Assembly: GCA_034440615.1 (NCBI GenBank)
Contig: JAOTOM010005182.1
Span: 791,001-855,000 of the forward strand
Length of the DNA stretch: 64,000 nucleotides
Direction of reading: 5' to 3'
DNA from: Ashinkailepas kermadecensis
Lineage: Eukaryota > Arthropoda > Thecostraca > Neolepadidae
The notes under the pieces are model-generated. The model saw nothing but the letters and a program-made list of their open reading frames with translations. It was not told where the DNA came from and did not search any database. How positions within the stretch are numbered: position 1 is the first letter of the stretch; each line of letters starts with the position of its first letter. Below are positions 10,398 to 23,567 of this stretch, one piece after another. Made by a program: the position numbers and the translations under genes.

Positions 10398-13030
10398 CAG
10401 AGGCGTCGCAACGAGGGGGAAGCGAGGGCAGTCGCCCCCGCCGCCTTCCGCCAGATGGAGGTGTCACCATCTGACATTTGAGGAGGCCTCTGTTCAGAAA
10501 TGCACAATACATTTCAAGTGCTTTCCAGGAAAAAGGGCTCACACTGAGGATGGTTACCATCAAGAAAATCAAGACTATAGGTAAACCAGGGCTCGTTTGT
10601 GTAGGAGGCCAAGTAAATACTTTGGAGATAGGATTGGAAACGATAGAATAAATAGGAAAGGAGGCCCATAGGAGAGAAGAGGTGTTTACCAGGACACAAA
10701 AATACACCTTTGAGATGGACACAGAGGCCCAAAACCCAGCGGAGCTGGCCCCGAAGACGTGGAAGGAGGTCCCTAATTTGAAAAGAAGTCTTATGGAAGA
10801 GAAAAGAGGAGGCCCCTAGTACTCACGAGGAAGCCTTCAAGACAGGTTAAGAGGCACCAAGATCAGAAGAGGAGGCCCGAAAGACGGATGTGGCAAAGCT
10901 CCAGGAAATGGAAGAGGATCCCAAGACGACAGAGTTAGCCAGTGCGATAGGAGATGCTGATAAAAACCGAAGAATTCCCATTCCCAAGATGGGTAAGGTG
11001 TCCTCAGGATAAAGGAGACCCCCGAGGTGTGGCAAAAGCCCCCTAATTTAGAAGAGGAGGCCTCTGAAGTGAGGGAGGAAGCTCCAAGATAGGAAAGGTG
11101 GCCCCAGAATGTAAGGGGAGGCCCCCAAACGCGAGAGAGGATATAGTAAGGAACATGGAATATGAGGGATGACTCACAGGATGCACGAGAATGCCACAGA
11201 GTCGAATAAGGAGCCGCCCAGGTTAGACGAGGAGGCCCCCTAGGAGTGACAGGAGACCCATAGTTTGGAAGAGGAGGCCCTGAGATCAGAAAGGAAGCCC
11301 GAGGGTAAAAGAGGAGACCCCTAAGATAAGAGAGGAGAACCAAAGGATTGGAGAGGTGGTCCCCGGGTGCCAAGAGACCCGAAGACTGACATAGAAGGCC
11401 CCCACAGGAAATGAGAGAAGGATATTGAGATTGGAAAGGAGGCCCATAATTACGGAAGGGCGATAGGAGAGAAGAGGATTCAACCAGGAAGCCAGATCAC
11501 ATCCATAAGAGAGGCAAAGTGTCTTCAAGCACAGAGGAGAAGGTCCCAAAACATGCGAGGAGGTCCCTTATTTGGAAAAGGAGGCCTATGACAGAGAATA
11601 GGAGGCCCCGAAACTAAAGAGGAATCGCCAAGACGGGAATGGAGACCTCCAGGATAGAAAGGGAGGCCCTCAATACGGGTAAGGAGGCCACAGGAAATGA
11701 GAGGAGATCCTAAGATGGAAGCGGAAGCCAGTAGGATGGGATATACGGTTTTGTAGAGGAAAGAGGCCCCCAAGACGGGGAAGACACCCCTGGAGTAGAA
11801 GAGGAGGCCCCCGAGGTGGGACAGGGCTCCAATATGGAGGAGGAAGTCCAAGATTGTAAGGGAGGCTCCCAGGGTGAAAGAGGAGATAGCATAAGTCGGG
11901 AGAGGAGGATCACATAATAGAAAAGGCTGAATCACCATATATGTGCATCATGTCGACTCCCATTGGTTCAATGGCCTTCCTGATATGATCTGCCCATTCC
12001 CCACCAGGAGGAAATTCTGTGTACGCGACTGAATAAGGTTATAACTTGCGTATAGGTAGACATCATATACAAAGCACATAATAAACGCGTATGTTGACAC
12101 GGGCGCTTGTTGTAAGAAATCGGTTCTTTCTCACAAAGTTTTCACATTTATCCCGTTTATTTTAATATCCCACCAACATATTTTAAAGTTGTACCAAAAT
12201 TTAAGTCACCACGGGCACCTTTGATGAAACGGATGATGGTACTTTTTATGCCCAGAGGGTTCATTTTTGCGCGATTTCGATAATGAAGTGCTTCTTAATC
12301 ATAAAGAAAGACGAATTGAAGTGCTATGTAGACAAATAGAAGATCAAAATTGTAGGACGATCGACTTTCGTCCAAATCCCGACACTTCCTACATCTTAAT
12401 TTTTGGGACTTTTATTTTTCTTCGTATATGGACATCATGTCTAGAAACGTGAATGTAAGCCAAAATTAGCTACTTTAAAAATGGGCACGTTTTGCCTGAA
12501 ATTTGTAATTTTGACCCTAAAAGTTTAAGTGTGGGTGCGAGCGTATAAAGTAATGGTGACGAATGACGTCATACAAATAAAATTCCAAGATAGAAGTTTT
12601 ATGGTTTTGTCCAGGTGAGAAATCTCGGACAATTTCATGACATATCTATATTCGGAAATGTGTGATACCATTTCAAAGCTTTGTGGGGGCGACCTCAGTT
12701 AGCCGGCCAGTTAGGTCAGTGACCTTGGATCACCGACTCAAACTTTTTAGACGTGCCAAATTGATGCAAGAAAAGATCTCCCAAGATTAGGCATGCTGCC
12801 TAGCGCCGTGTTCCCACTATGGCGGACAAACTACAGCGGGTTTGATTTCCGTCCCCGGCCGGCCGAGGATTTATACCAACCATTGAACCCATGAAGCAGC
12901 ACAAGAGAGAAAAACAATAGGAGGTCCCTAAAGCCAGTCCTCTTTTGGCGGTGGAGCGGGAATCTTCCTCATATTTTCCTCTGCCCTTAATATTTTCCCC
13001 TCCAAGAAGAATCTCGTGGGGACGCCACTG
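10398..13030. mobile_element. hAT-like non-autonomous DNA element (old)
   Basis: The left end CAGAGGCGTCGCAACGAG and the inverted right end (CTCGTGGGGACGCCACTG, ending 13030) form imperfect terminal inverted repeats. They are flanked by 8-bp direct repeats CTTGAGCG (10390-10397) and CTTGAACG (13031-13038), differing at one base. CAG-starting ends with 8-bp duplications are typical of hAT superfamily insertions. No transposase is visible inside; about half of the element is a decayed satellite. Likely one long non-autonomous insertion that has drifted. Confidence 0.7.
10590..11930. repeat. Degenerate purine-rich minisatellite
   Basis: Imperfect repetition of a phrase like AAGAGGAGGCCCCCAAGAT at spacings of roughly 30-40 bp, with almost only purines plus CCCC blocks on the plus strand. 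Units are strongly diverged. The reverse strand stays open for over 150 codons because of the composition, not because of coding. Confidence 0.75.
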
Positions 13031-13038
13031 CTTGAACG

Positions 13039-13439
13039 AGCCTCGTTGGCGACCATTGGGGAGGAGGCCTAATTTCCTCGACCCGGCTGTGGTGTGGTGA
13101 TTTTGCTTAGATTATGAGGCTTTTCAGATCTCAAAGGTGTCCAATGCCGTGACGATGCAATAGCACGTAGTGCACAGTTCAGATCAGGTTAGGTTAATGG
13201 CCAAGCAGTTGCTTCGGATGGTGTCAATTATAATTAGTATTTCCACGCCTACGGCATGTTCATAATTATTGTATTTGGTTCAGGCTAGTATTAATATCAA
13301 ATGACATCATATAACATCGCACATGTAACAAGAAGGTCAATCATGGTCGCTCAAGGTCAAATTTGCAAATTATCATATTTTTGCTGCTCCCATTTCTATG
13401 ATAGCCTACATGCCTAGTATCATCTTTCCTAATAAATAT
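13039..13439. other. Short unassigned spacer
   Basis: AT-rich non-coding sequence between the hAT-like element and the Penelope-like remnant; nothing recognised. Confidence 0.4.
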
Positions 13440-14507
13440 TGTAAAATATCAATGAACAAACAATGACAGGTCTGAAGCTATGCCTGAAATACAACCTTGT
13501 AAGATTCGGAGACAGATTTTACCCTCAGCAAAATGGCATAGCCATGGGGAGTCGGATTGCTTCGTCATTCTCCATCATATTCATGAACGCAGTCGAAACG
13601 CTCCTCGTGACATCCAATCAACATCAGCCCATAATATATATGCACTACATTGATGATGTCGTCGGTATTTGGACGCAAAATTTGGATTCAAAATAACTGG
13701 ACATTTATTTTCATTTTCTCAACAACTTCCATCCCACCATAAAATTATCCCTTGACCGAAGTGGCCAGTCAATTAAACAGTCCAGTCCAACAAATACCTT
13801 TTCTGGACATACTTCGGACCATGAACAAGGACGATACTTACACAACTGAGCTCTTCATGAAACCGATGGCGGCGCCCATAATCCTTCTATTCTTTTCGGC
13901 ACACCCAATCCAGACCAAAAGATCAGTTTTGTATGCACAGCTAGTGAGAGCCATGCGTCTCGGATCTAGCAACAATGCCCAAAACCCAGGTATGCAAAAA
14001 TCGGAACTTTCTTTCTTGCAAACAGCCATACATTTAACATGATCAAAAGAGCAATGTTTCAGGTAACCTATCCCATGAGAAGTACACAATCGCGACATTC
14101 GAAACCCAAAGACAACGCAACTTTCGTCAGCCTCCCGTACATAGAAGATAAGCTCACCAAAAGAAATAACAGCAGCTATCAAACCTTCAAGGCTATCATT
14201 ACGCGTGACATGGAAGAGTGGCAAAACACTAGCAAAAACTCTGACCAAGTCCACTCTCAACCCACACCCATGTCCTTCCGGGAACAGAAAGTGTCACTGT
14301 TGTCTGGCAGGACTTAAAGGCCAGATGGCAGACGTTAAGCACTGTCTACCTCATCACCTGCCAGCAATGCCGACACTTGAACATCACACACATAGGAGAA
14401 ACGACACTTCACGCGAGCAGCACCATCGAACCTAGCACACTTAACATATCCGTCCTGCAAGTCTGCAAAGACGTTGCAGAGCTCAATATCACGGAATCAA
14501 TATAAAT
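13440..14507 (+). mobile_element. Penelope-like retroelement remnant (5'-truncated RT plus GIY-YIG-like end)
   Basis: Translation from about 13463 gives YNLVRFGDRFYPQQNGIAMG, the RT motif B region typical of Penelope-like elements, then YMHYIDDVVGIW with the catalytic YIDD (motif C). Past a stop at about 13694, the same frame continues FHFLNNFHPTIKLSLDRS; after a frameshift comes IPFLDIL (13752-14042), both diagnostic of this family. A third block (14039-14320) has FVSLPYIEDKLTK. The last block (about 14331-14504) reads VYLITCQQCRHLNITHIGET, a GIY-YIG endonuclease-like N-terminus with the conserved IGET. The upstream RT motifs are missing, so the copy is 5'-truncated, and stops and shifts show it is dead. 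The endonuclease would have nicked DNA for target-primed copying. Confidence 0.78.
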
Positions 14508-14508
14508 T

Positions 14509-14744
14509 ATGAATAATAAGCCATCATTAAACACAATGACGGCAGCTTGGACCCTCATGAAACCGGCTCTAAACACCGCCTGAAACAATCACATATGCAG
14601 TAGTGTGTATCGTCGGACATTTTTTTCTGAAATTCATGAAGCATGGGTGAAATTATACCGGAGCATGCTCTAAAACCCCTCAAAATATCCATTAAACACA
14701 AATTAATTCATGACTACTTGGGGGTGGGGGGGGGGGTGATTTGT
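14509..14744. other. Spacer with poly-G run
   Basis: Includes a G-rich run near 14719-14738 and GCATGGGTGAAATTATA near 14642, which is the reverse complement of a phrase in the dispersed repeat at 16074 and 20325. Confidence 0.45.
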
Positions 14745-14960
14745 TTTTAGGCGTGCCGGACCATAAAGGTCATTTGCGCCGCCTTTAAAGCGAGTACGTT
14801 ACATGTCTGCCTATAAAGCGAGCGTTTGCGATTAAGGTGCAGGCAAGTGGACAGTTACGTTAAGAAATTTTGCGTTATAGTTTGCGTGATATTTCAGGTG
14901 CTGAAGGCGAGGGTCTGGGTTGGGGACATCTCCCTGATGCTTAAATGGTTTAGTTATGAC
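14745..14960 (+). repeat. Dispersed repeat, copy 1 (GGCGTGCC...TTTAAAGCGAG family)
   Basis: Shares the order AGGCGTGCC(A)GACCATA, TTTAAAGCGAGT, a TTACGTGATA-like phrase, GGTGCTGAAGG and GGGACATC with 17430-17620. Both copies are diverged; ends are not defined. Confidence 0.5.
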
Positions 14961-15145
14961 TACTTGACGCCCCGGGTCCATTTATAGGTTTGGGGTCGGA
15001 TGTGCCGCCATCTATTGGCAAAATTTCACAAATGTTGACGTCGAAACAGCACATTCTGCATATGTCTTTTAGCAGCAAACCACCCTCTATCTTTTGTGAT
15101 ACTATGAGCGCATTAAAAAAAAATCCGAGTTATTGTTGGGGTAGC

Positions 15146-15434
15146 TTTATGAACCAGGGTTCCATTGCTAAGCAGAGCTTGTTGCGTGAATCCTGGTCCC
15201 ACCACCCGATCCATTAATTCCAGTTCAACGGCAGAATTTTTACCGAAAGTTGAACGTGCCGTCAATGCACCGACACGGCCGCCCGGTAGCTCGTCCCCGG
15301 CCTTATCGGGCCAACTGCCAACTGACCCTCCCAGCCGGGAGCTGAAGCGCGTGAAGCGACTCGAACCCTGTGTTGCCAAGATAAGGGAGACCAGTGCAGG
15401 CCAGCGCTCTAACCAACTGAGCTACCGAGGTGGC
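15146..15434 (-). mobile_element. tRNA-derived SINE, copy 1
   Basis: Minus-strand copy of a roughly 290-bp SINE also found at 35080 and 54994. Its head (15360-15434, reverse strand) resembles a tRNA: TAGCTCAGTTGG (box A) and GGTTCGAGTCGC (box B). The body includes CCGGCTGGGAGGGTCAGTTG and CGGCCGTGTCGGTGCATTGA, and the 3' part CCTGGTTCATAAA. Transcribed by Pol III and mobilised by a LINE partner in this class of element. Confidence 0.8.
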
Positions 15435-15649
15435 AAATTGACCGGTTAGTTGGAAAAATATGACCGATACCGTTGAATGTGAGCTCACATCAGGGTGGTT
15501 CCCACTATTTTCTGTGAATCTTTCCAGAACCACGACAGAACGGAGCGCAGCAGCTCGCTCAATGTTGGCCTATTTGATGATACATCAGTTGCGTGTCTCT
15601 CGAAGCGCAATACTTGGCCACAATAGCCAGCATATGGGTGCCGAAAGAT

Positions 15650-15830
15650 AATGCATGCATGCATGCATACATAAATACCTACAAGCATACATATATACAT
15701 GCATGCATACATACGTATATGCATACATACATACGTACATGCATACATACATACATACATGCATGCATGCATACATACATACATGTATACATACATACAT
15801 ATATACATGCATACATACATACATCTCACG
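15650..15830. repeat. (CATA/CATG)n tetranucleotide microsatellite
   Basis: Runs of ATGCATGCATACATACATA, about 45 units with GCAT/ACAT variants. Both strands stay open as Tyr/Met/Cys-rich or His/Thr-rich frames, which are not genes. Confidence 0.95.
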
Positions 15831-15956
15831 CTTCTTATTCTGCCACCTCTGCCGACGATGATAATATAGGAATGAGCCAGTTGAACTCATCTTAGTAACT
15901 GGGATGGTCAGATAGCCCTGAAATGCTTGCATCATCGGCTGGCCACCAGCATAAAG

Positions 15957-16068
15957 GTAGTAGTGTGTGTATGTGATGTGCATACAGTGTGCATATGATG
16001 AACAGTGTGTATGTAATGTGCATACAGTGTGTATATGATGAACAGTGTGTATGTGATGTGCATACACA
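15957..16068. repeat. Short minisatellite, about 39-bp unit
   Basis: Nearly three copies of a unit that includes GTGTGTATGTGATGTGCATA and ATGATGAACA. Confidence 0.85.
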
Positions 16069-16073
16069 CTGGA

Positions 16074-16390
16074 GGAACATACCAGGTAATCTGTTAGTAT
16101 CGGCGTTAACTGCTCAACTGGTGATCATTTTGGGTTCAAAACAGCACCAATAGATGCAGACAGTCTTGTTGATCTAAAAAAACATACATAATGTGTGGTA
16201 TTAATGCATAATGTTCGATGTAGTCAAGAAATTTCAAATGTATCCAATAGATCACAGCACCTCCGACCCCAAGCATAGAAATGGGCCCGGGGCATCAAGG
16301 TGTCATTAGTTAATTCGCGTTTCATTCGTGTTTTCGAGCATGCTCCATTCTCATTCACCCATACTAAGCATTATGTTATTGACGATTGTT
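16074..16390 (+). repeat. Dispersed repeat family B, copy 1
   Basis: Matches 20325-20640 over about 315 bp in the same orientation: ACCAGGTAAT, CAGCACCAATAGAT, AATGGGCCC and TTCACCCATRCTAAGCATT occur in the same order. Diverged; no ORF or terminal structure recognised. Confidence 0.65.
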
Positions 16391-16582
16391 GCGTTTCCCT
16401 GCGTCTCGAACGCATTCACCACGGGAACACACGGTCTGACACTCTTCAGCACGTTATATTCCATTCGTAGAAAAACGAGACACGCAGACCACCGTTCTGC
16501 ACACCGAGCTAGTTCAACACAATCAACAAAAAAAGATGGCACCGGCCTAGCCAGCTGTAAGGCGGGAGTCGTAGCAAGCAAA

Positions 16583-17278
16583 TTATATATGAAACAGCGA
16601 TATACCCGTAGAGTACAGCCGCAGGACTCGGCGAACAAAAGTTAGCCAGCGTGCGTGGTCCAGCGGCCCAATCCTTGTACTTGCCACACTCGCTGGGACA
16701 TGGCCAGACTGCACTCCTTTCGCCAGCTGATACAACAACGTCTGATCATGGCTGAGCTGTGCCAGTACGTCACTGCCAATCGCCTGAACCTTGCCTGGCA
16801 CTAGAGTGAAATATATCGCTGTCATAGTTCCAACAGCACCGGCTGCCGTCTTGCCAATGGGCCCGCTGGACTGGACCTGTCGTGCCTCCATCCGGCAACG
16901 AACGCCCCACGAAAGCCTGGCTCAGGCCGCCTGTTCGACAGTTCAAACAGCTGGCATACCCCGCCGCGTGGCCCGGTGTTGATACTGGTGCCGTGACACC
17001 CCAACACTCAGCTGTCGGCATCCATCTCACTCGATGTGACCCACAGTTTCAACAAGAGCGTCTGTGGAGCGGCCAGACTGAGGTGTGAAGTGTGCCACAT
17101 ATACGCCTCCTGGCTCTGATATCATTGTCGCATGTTCTTCCCTCGTTTTGGAGAGCGATTCATCGAGTGCTATGTCATTCCTTCCGTCCAAGCACAGTCC
17201 TCTTAGTCGAACAGTGCGAACCTGAGCGTGCCTATCACCCCGTAGTGCGCGGCGCATTCGCTCTCTCGCCAGCCACAT
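16583..17278 (-). pseudogene. Frameshifted remnant of a multicopy invertebrate protein family (probably transposon-encoded)
   Basis: Three frames on the minus strand line up as one decayed protein: LDGRNDIALDESL and EEHATMISEPGGVYVAHFTP (17278-17030), LGCHGTSINTGPRGGVCQLF (about 17007-16940), then SSGPIGKTA and IGPLDHARWLTFVRRVLRLY (16891-16583). From memory, the order 'DGR...EEH...SEPG...GHxTP', 'GCDGTxxNTG', 'SGPIGK', 'HARWLTxxxRxLRLY' recurs in an uncharacterised, high-copy family of invertebrate proteins that behave like mobile-element genes; no catalytic function is claimed. At least two frameshifts separate the blocks. GC-rich relative to flanks. Family assignment is recollection and should be checked by translated search. 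Confidence 0.6.
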
Positions 17279-17429
17279 CTACGTGTTGTCGACCACCCTT
17301 GCAGTATGGGCAGATTTCGGGCCCTCTCAACTTGGCATACATGTATTACTGCAGCACGAGCTCGGTCCGACAAGCCCTATCTGTCAGCTGACATAGCCGT
17401 GTGTACTAGGGGAGAGTGGAGGGGAGTGA

Positions 17430-17620
17430 GCTTAGAGGCGTGCCAGACCATAGATGATTACCTCTATGGTGCGCTGCGTTTAAAGCGAGTGGGTTTTGCA
17501 AGCAAATCTAACGCAAGTGTACATTTACGTGTCAGGAGTCTTACGTGATAGCGTATGTGACGATATGGTGCTGAAGGAAGGAAGTAGGCTGGGAAACATC
17601 CATCGGATGATGATTTTACT
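17430..17620 (+). repeat. Dispersed repeat, copy 2 (GGCGTGCC...TTTAAAGCGAG family)
   Basis: Partner of 14745-14960; the same short phrases occur in the same order. Confidence 0.5.
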
Positions 17621-17849
17621 TTACTTCGCAAAATATGTAGTAGTTGGGCTGGGGGAGGGTTGACAAGAAAGTTGACTTTGCCAGGGTACCGGCATTGGTC
17701 TACCTTCGTCTAAAAGTGCCAAGCTCTGCACCGTGTTGCTAGGAGGTAATTGGTTGCAGGGAGGTAATTGTCCATACTGCCTATCACGTGGGCTGCCGTG
17801 TGGTATTTATTAGTCGTGGTAAATAGCAGCATGCTTTCCTGTAGGGTTG

Positions 17850-18120
17850 TGTGCGAGGTTTTTACCGTGTTTTGCAATTCGGCTCATCTACGTCCGTTGT
17901 ACTTTTGGGTAACCGTTCTACGTTGTGAATTGCAAGGCAAATCGCCTCATTTACGTCCGATGGCACCTCTGGGTAGTCGTTTTACGTTATGCCAATTTGT
18001 AAGGCAAGTCGGCTCATCTACTTTCGACGGCACCGCTAGGTAGCCATTAATTTCGAATGGGAAAGCGAATCAGCTCATGTAAGTCCGATGCGTTTCGTGG
18101 ATGGCTATTTACGTTATTCC
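17850..18120. repeat. Diverged minisatellite, about 64-bp unit
   Basis: Four units marked by TCGGCTCATCTACGTCCG and variants starting near 17879, 17942, 18008 and 18069, each followed by a TGGGTAGYCGTTTTACGTT-like phrase. Confidence 0.8.
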
Positions 18121-18789
18121 TACGAGTGTGTGAGCGGACATGCGGTGCTTATTCGAGTGAGCGTTTGAGGTGCGTGTCGAGGCGCGTGTGGTGTCTACAA
18201 TGCTCCTGCTAGCTTGGTGGCGTACAGATAGTCAAATAGTAATTAGAGGAATTATGGATGTTTATCACCTGGACGACATGGAAGTAAGAGGGTGATGTCC
18301 TCTTTTTGGCAGAAGTGTAACATAGTTTATACTAAAGCCAGTCGGCCTACCTGCAACTGTGACGCGCCTGGCAACTGTTTAGCCGGCCGCCCGGCCGGCC
18401 GAACGCGTAGTCAGCGTTCTGAGACTGTGGACGGCTGATGTCAACTACGCAGTACCCGTCGTCACGGCTGCTACGTTCCCAGAGAACTACCCCAGATGGG
18501 TCAGAGCTTCCTGAACTGTCGAGCTGCGCGGGGCTGTCGCGGTCGGCCGCATCCGTAAATTGAATTACTGTCTTTCACCCTCTAAATTCAGCACGTGTAA
18601 CATTTACTGTCGGCGGTCTCATCGAAACATTGTACAACCGTCCTTCTGAAGCGTGCGAATTGCTGTTTACTGCCGTTTATTTGTCTCAACCACTGCACAA
18701 TATCTTAAGTGAAGAGTCATTGACCTTTCGGGAGTTGTCGCAACGCGTGGTCCTTCTAGACTTCGTCACGAGCCTGCGAGACGACGACG
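18121..18789. other. Unassigned stretch
   Basis: No confident gene. Contains a GCCGGCCGCCCGGCCGGCC run near 18383, which resembles an internal inverted repeat but has no recognisable partner. Confidence 0.4.
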
Positions 18790-20320
18790 CTACAGACGGC
18801 CTTCAGTGGTTGTTTTTTAGCTTTGAAGCTACTACAGACTAGCAGGATGTGGCCTATGATTAAAATGATGTTGCAGGTGTCGCAGTGAGGTGTTGTGTAA
18901 TGACCATCCTCTAGTTGAGGCTCTGTTAGTTTCGTGCAACCAGTTCTAAGTCTAGTGAGGATTACTCCCTTTTGGCGGTGTGATTGATTTGGTGTGTTCC
19001 ATGTGCCTAGCATTGTTATGATGCTGTGGGTGTAGTTGGAGCGGTGATGTGTGGAGTTCTGTTGTGGCCATGTTTTCTGGTGATGCTGACGTATGTGTTG
19101 TTATAGGAGTGCTTTGCAATCGTCTACCGAATATTCCATGTTGGGATAAGCGGTCGATGCTAAGGCTTGCTTTGCCAGCCTATCTGCTTGCTAGTTTCAT
19201 AGAATGTTGTCGTGGCCCGGAATCCGGAGGAAGGAAAGGTTGTTTACGTTGCGGGCTACGGCTTGTTGGATTCGATCAATGACTGGATGTGGGCAGTTAG
19301 TGGGCAGTGTTGCTAATTAACTGAAGGACTGATCGAATCTGACCAAATTACTATGTTTCTAGTTTTATGCCTCCTTATAATGAAGATAACGGTAAGAATA
19401 GACCGTGATTCAGTGGTGTAGATGGCAAAGTTATCCGATTGACACTTGGAAAGCCTAAGGCCTGGTTCAGTGATGCTAATGCCTACTTTGAAGTCGTGTA
19501 TTGACCTTCGCGTGAATACGAGTGTTTTGTGATTGATGATACCGACGAATTTGTTGCAGGTGCCAAGAACTTCCGCCTATGCGATATCTGACTTATTCTC
19601 CGAGAGCAAGTACTCGACTTGTGGTTGGCTGAGTGTCCAGAATGGCTTATGTGGGCGGCCGAGCTGCAGTGGCCGGCATTGTGAGGTCAAGCTCTGCGAG
19701 AGCCGTGATAATTTGAACACTACATGGTGTAAGTGTCCTCCTTAGCTGGCTCTTGTACCTGTTAGGCTTAAGGCAGCGCTTTGTCAGGTGATTTTCAATG
19801 GATTTGATGTTAAAGTGGTAGCGGCACAGATTTGTGCTTCTGAAGCGGAGGGGAGGCATGCCTGAGTCTACTAGAAGACTGGCTATCGGTGTGGCGATGA
19901 GGGCTCCTGTGGCTGCTCTGATGCGGTTGTTTTGGATGGATGTATGTTGTGCTCAGTGTTGGCGAAATGGTAGCAAAGATGATTCTGCTATATTCAAGGA
20001 TGGGTCTTATTATTGATTTGTAGAATCGCAGTAGTGTTTTCCTGCCTCCGCCCCAGTCTGTGCCTGCTAGTGTACGGAGTAGGTTGCCGCGCTTCGCACA
20101 TCTCTTCGAAATGGAAGCGATATGTGTGTTGAAGCTAAGGCTTTGGACCAAAAGCACTCCTTAGAACTTCAAACTTTTAACCTGTTCGATCGTCAATGTT
20201 AAAAAGTTGTGGGTTGGAGGAAGAGGCGACTATGTGTGACTGTGACTGTTTTTTTCTACGGACATGGTAAAGCCCCATGTTTTGCACCACTCACAAAACC
20301 ATTTATAAGGTGTATGCACT
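18790..20320 (-). mobile_element. RNase H-bearing LINE remnant (I/Jockey-like group)
   Basis: Read on the minus strand from about 20320: WCKTWGFTMSVEKNS (RT motif D region), SFNTHIASISKRCAKRGNLL and FYKSIIRPILEYSRIIFA (post-RT region, 20157-19960). A RNase H domain follows (about 19540-19130): LVFTRRSIHDFKVGISI, IYTTESRSILTVIFIIRRHK, IVIWSDSIS and LRIPGHDNIL, then QADRLAKQAL. The end (19013-18790) has GVILTRLRTGCTKLTE and CDTCNIILIIGHILLVC, the C-terminal Cys/His region of such elements. Several stops and frameshifts occur. The first RNase H Asp (expected FTDGS) reads FTRRS, so the nuclease is dead even without the stops. The 5' part, including endonuclease and RT motifs A-C, is absent. Confidence 0.75.
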
Positions 20321-20324
20321 ATAC

Positions 20325-20640
20325 ACACTGCAAGTACCAGGTAATATATGTTGGTATCGGCGATATCTGTTGAACTAACCACCCTATTTGGCTCGAAACA
20401 GCACCAATAGATTGTCGCATAGTTTTGTGTCACACAGAACGCATAGTTTTCGATTTAGTCAGCGAGTTTCGAATTTTGCCAATACATGGCAGCAGCTCTG
20501 ACCTGAAATCTATAAATGGGCCCAGGATATTAAATAGTCATGAGTTAATTTACGTTTGATGGGTGCTTCCGGAAATTACAGCATGATTCGTTATAATTTC
20601 ACCCATGCTAAGCATTCTGTGATTGACGATATACCTTAAT
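20325..20640 (+). repeat. Dispersed repeat family B, copy 2
   Basis: Partner of 16074-16390. Ends at the start of the (CA)n tract, just as copy 1 starts after a GTGTAT-rich minisatellite. Confidence 0.65.
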
Positions 20641-20648
20641 AATAGCCA

Positions 20649-20761
<113 letters not shown>

Positions 20762-20799
20762 CAGTATCTCATGTACACCCGTTGTTCTCCGTAACTCTC

Positions 20800-23559
<2,760 letters not shown>

Positions 23560-23567
23560 TAACAGCA

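Noticed and set aside
10837..11938. Minus-strand frames of 137-178 codons rich in Pro, Leu and Ser
   Set aside because: They follow the purine-rich composition of a decayed satellite; no domain, and stops interrupt at random.
15585..16067. 160-codon minus-strand frame rich in Tyr, Met and Cys
   Set aside because: It is the translation of a tetranucleotide microsatellite and a short minisatellite.
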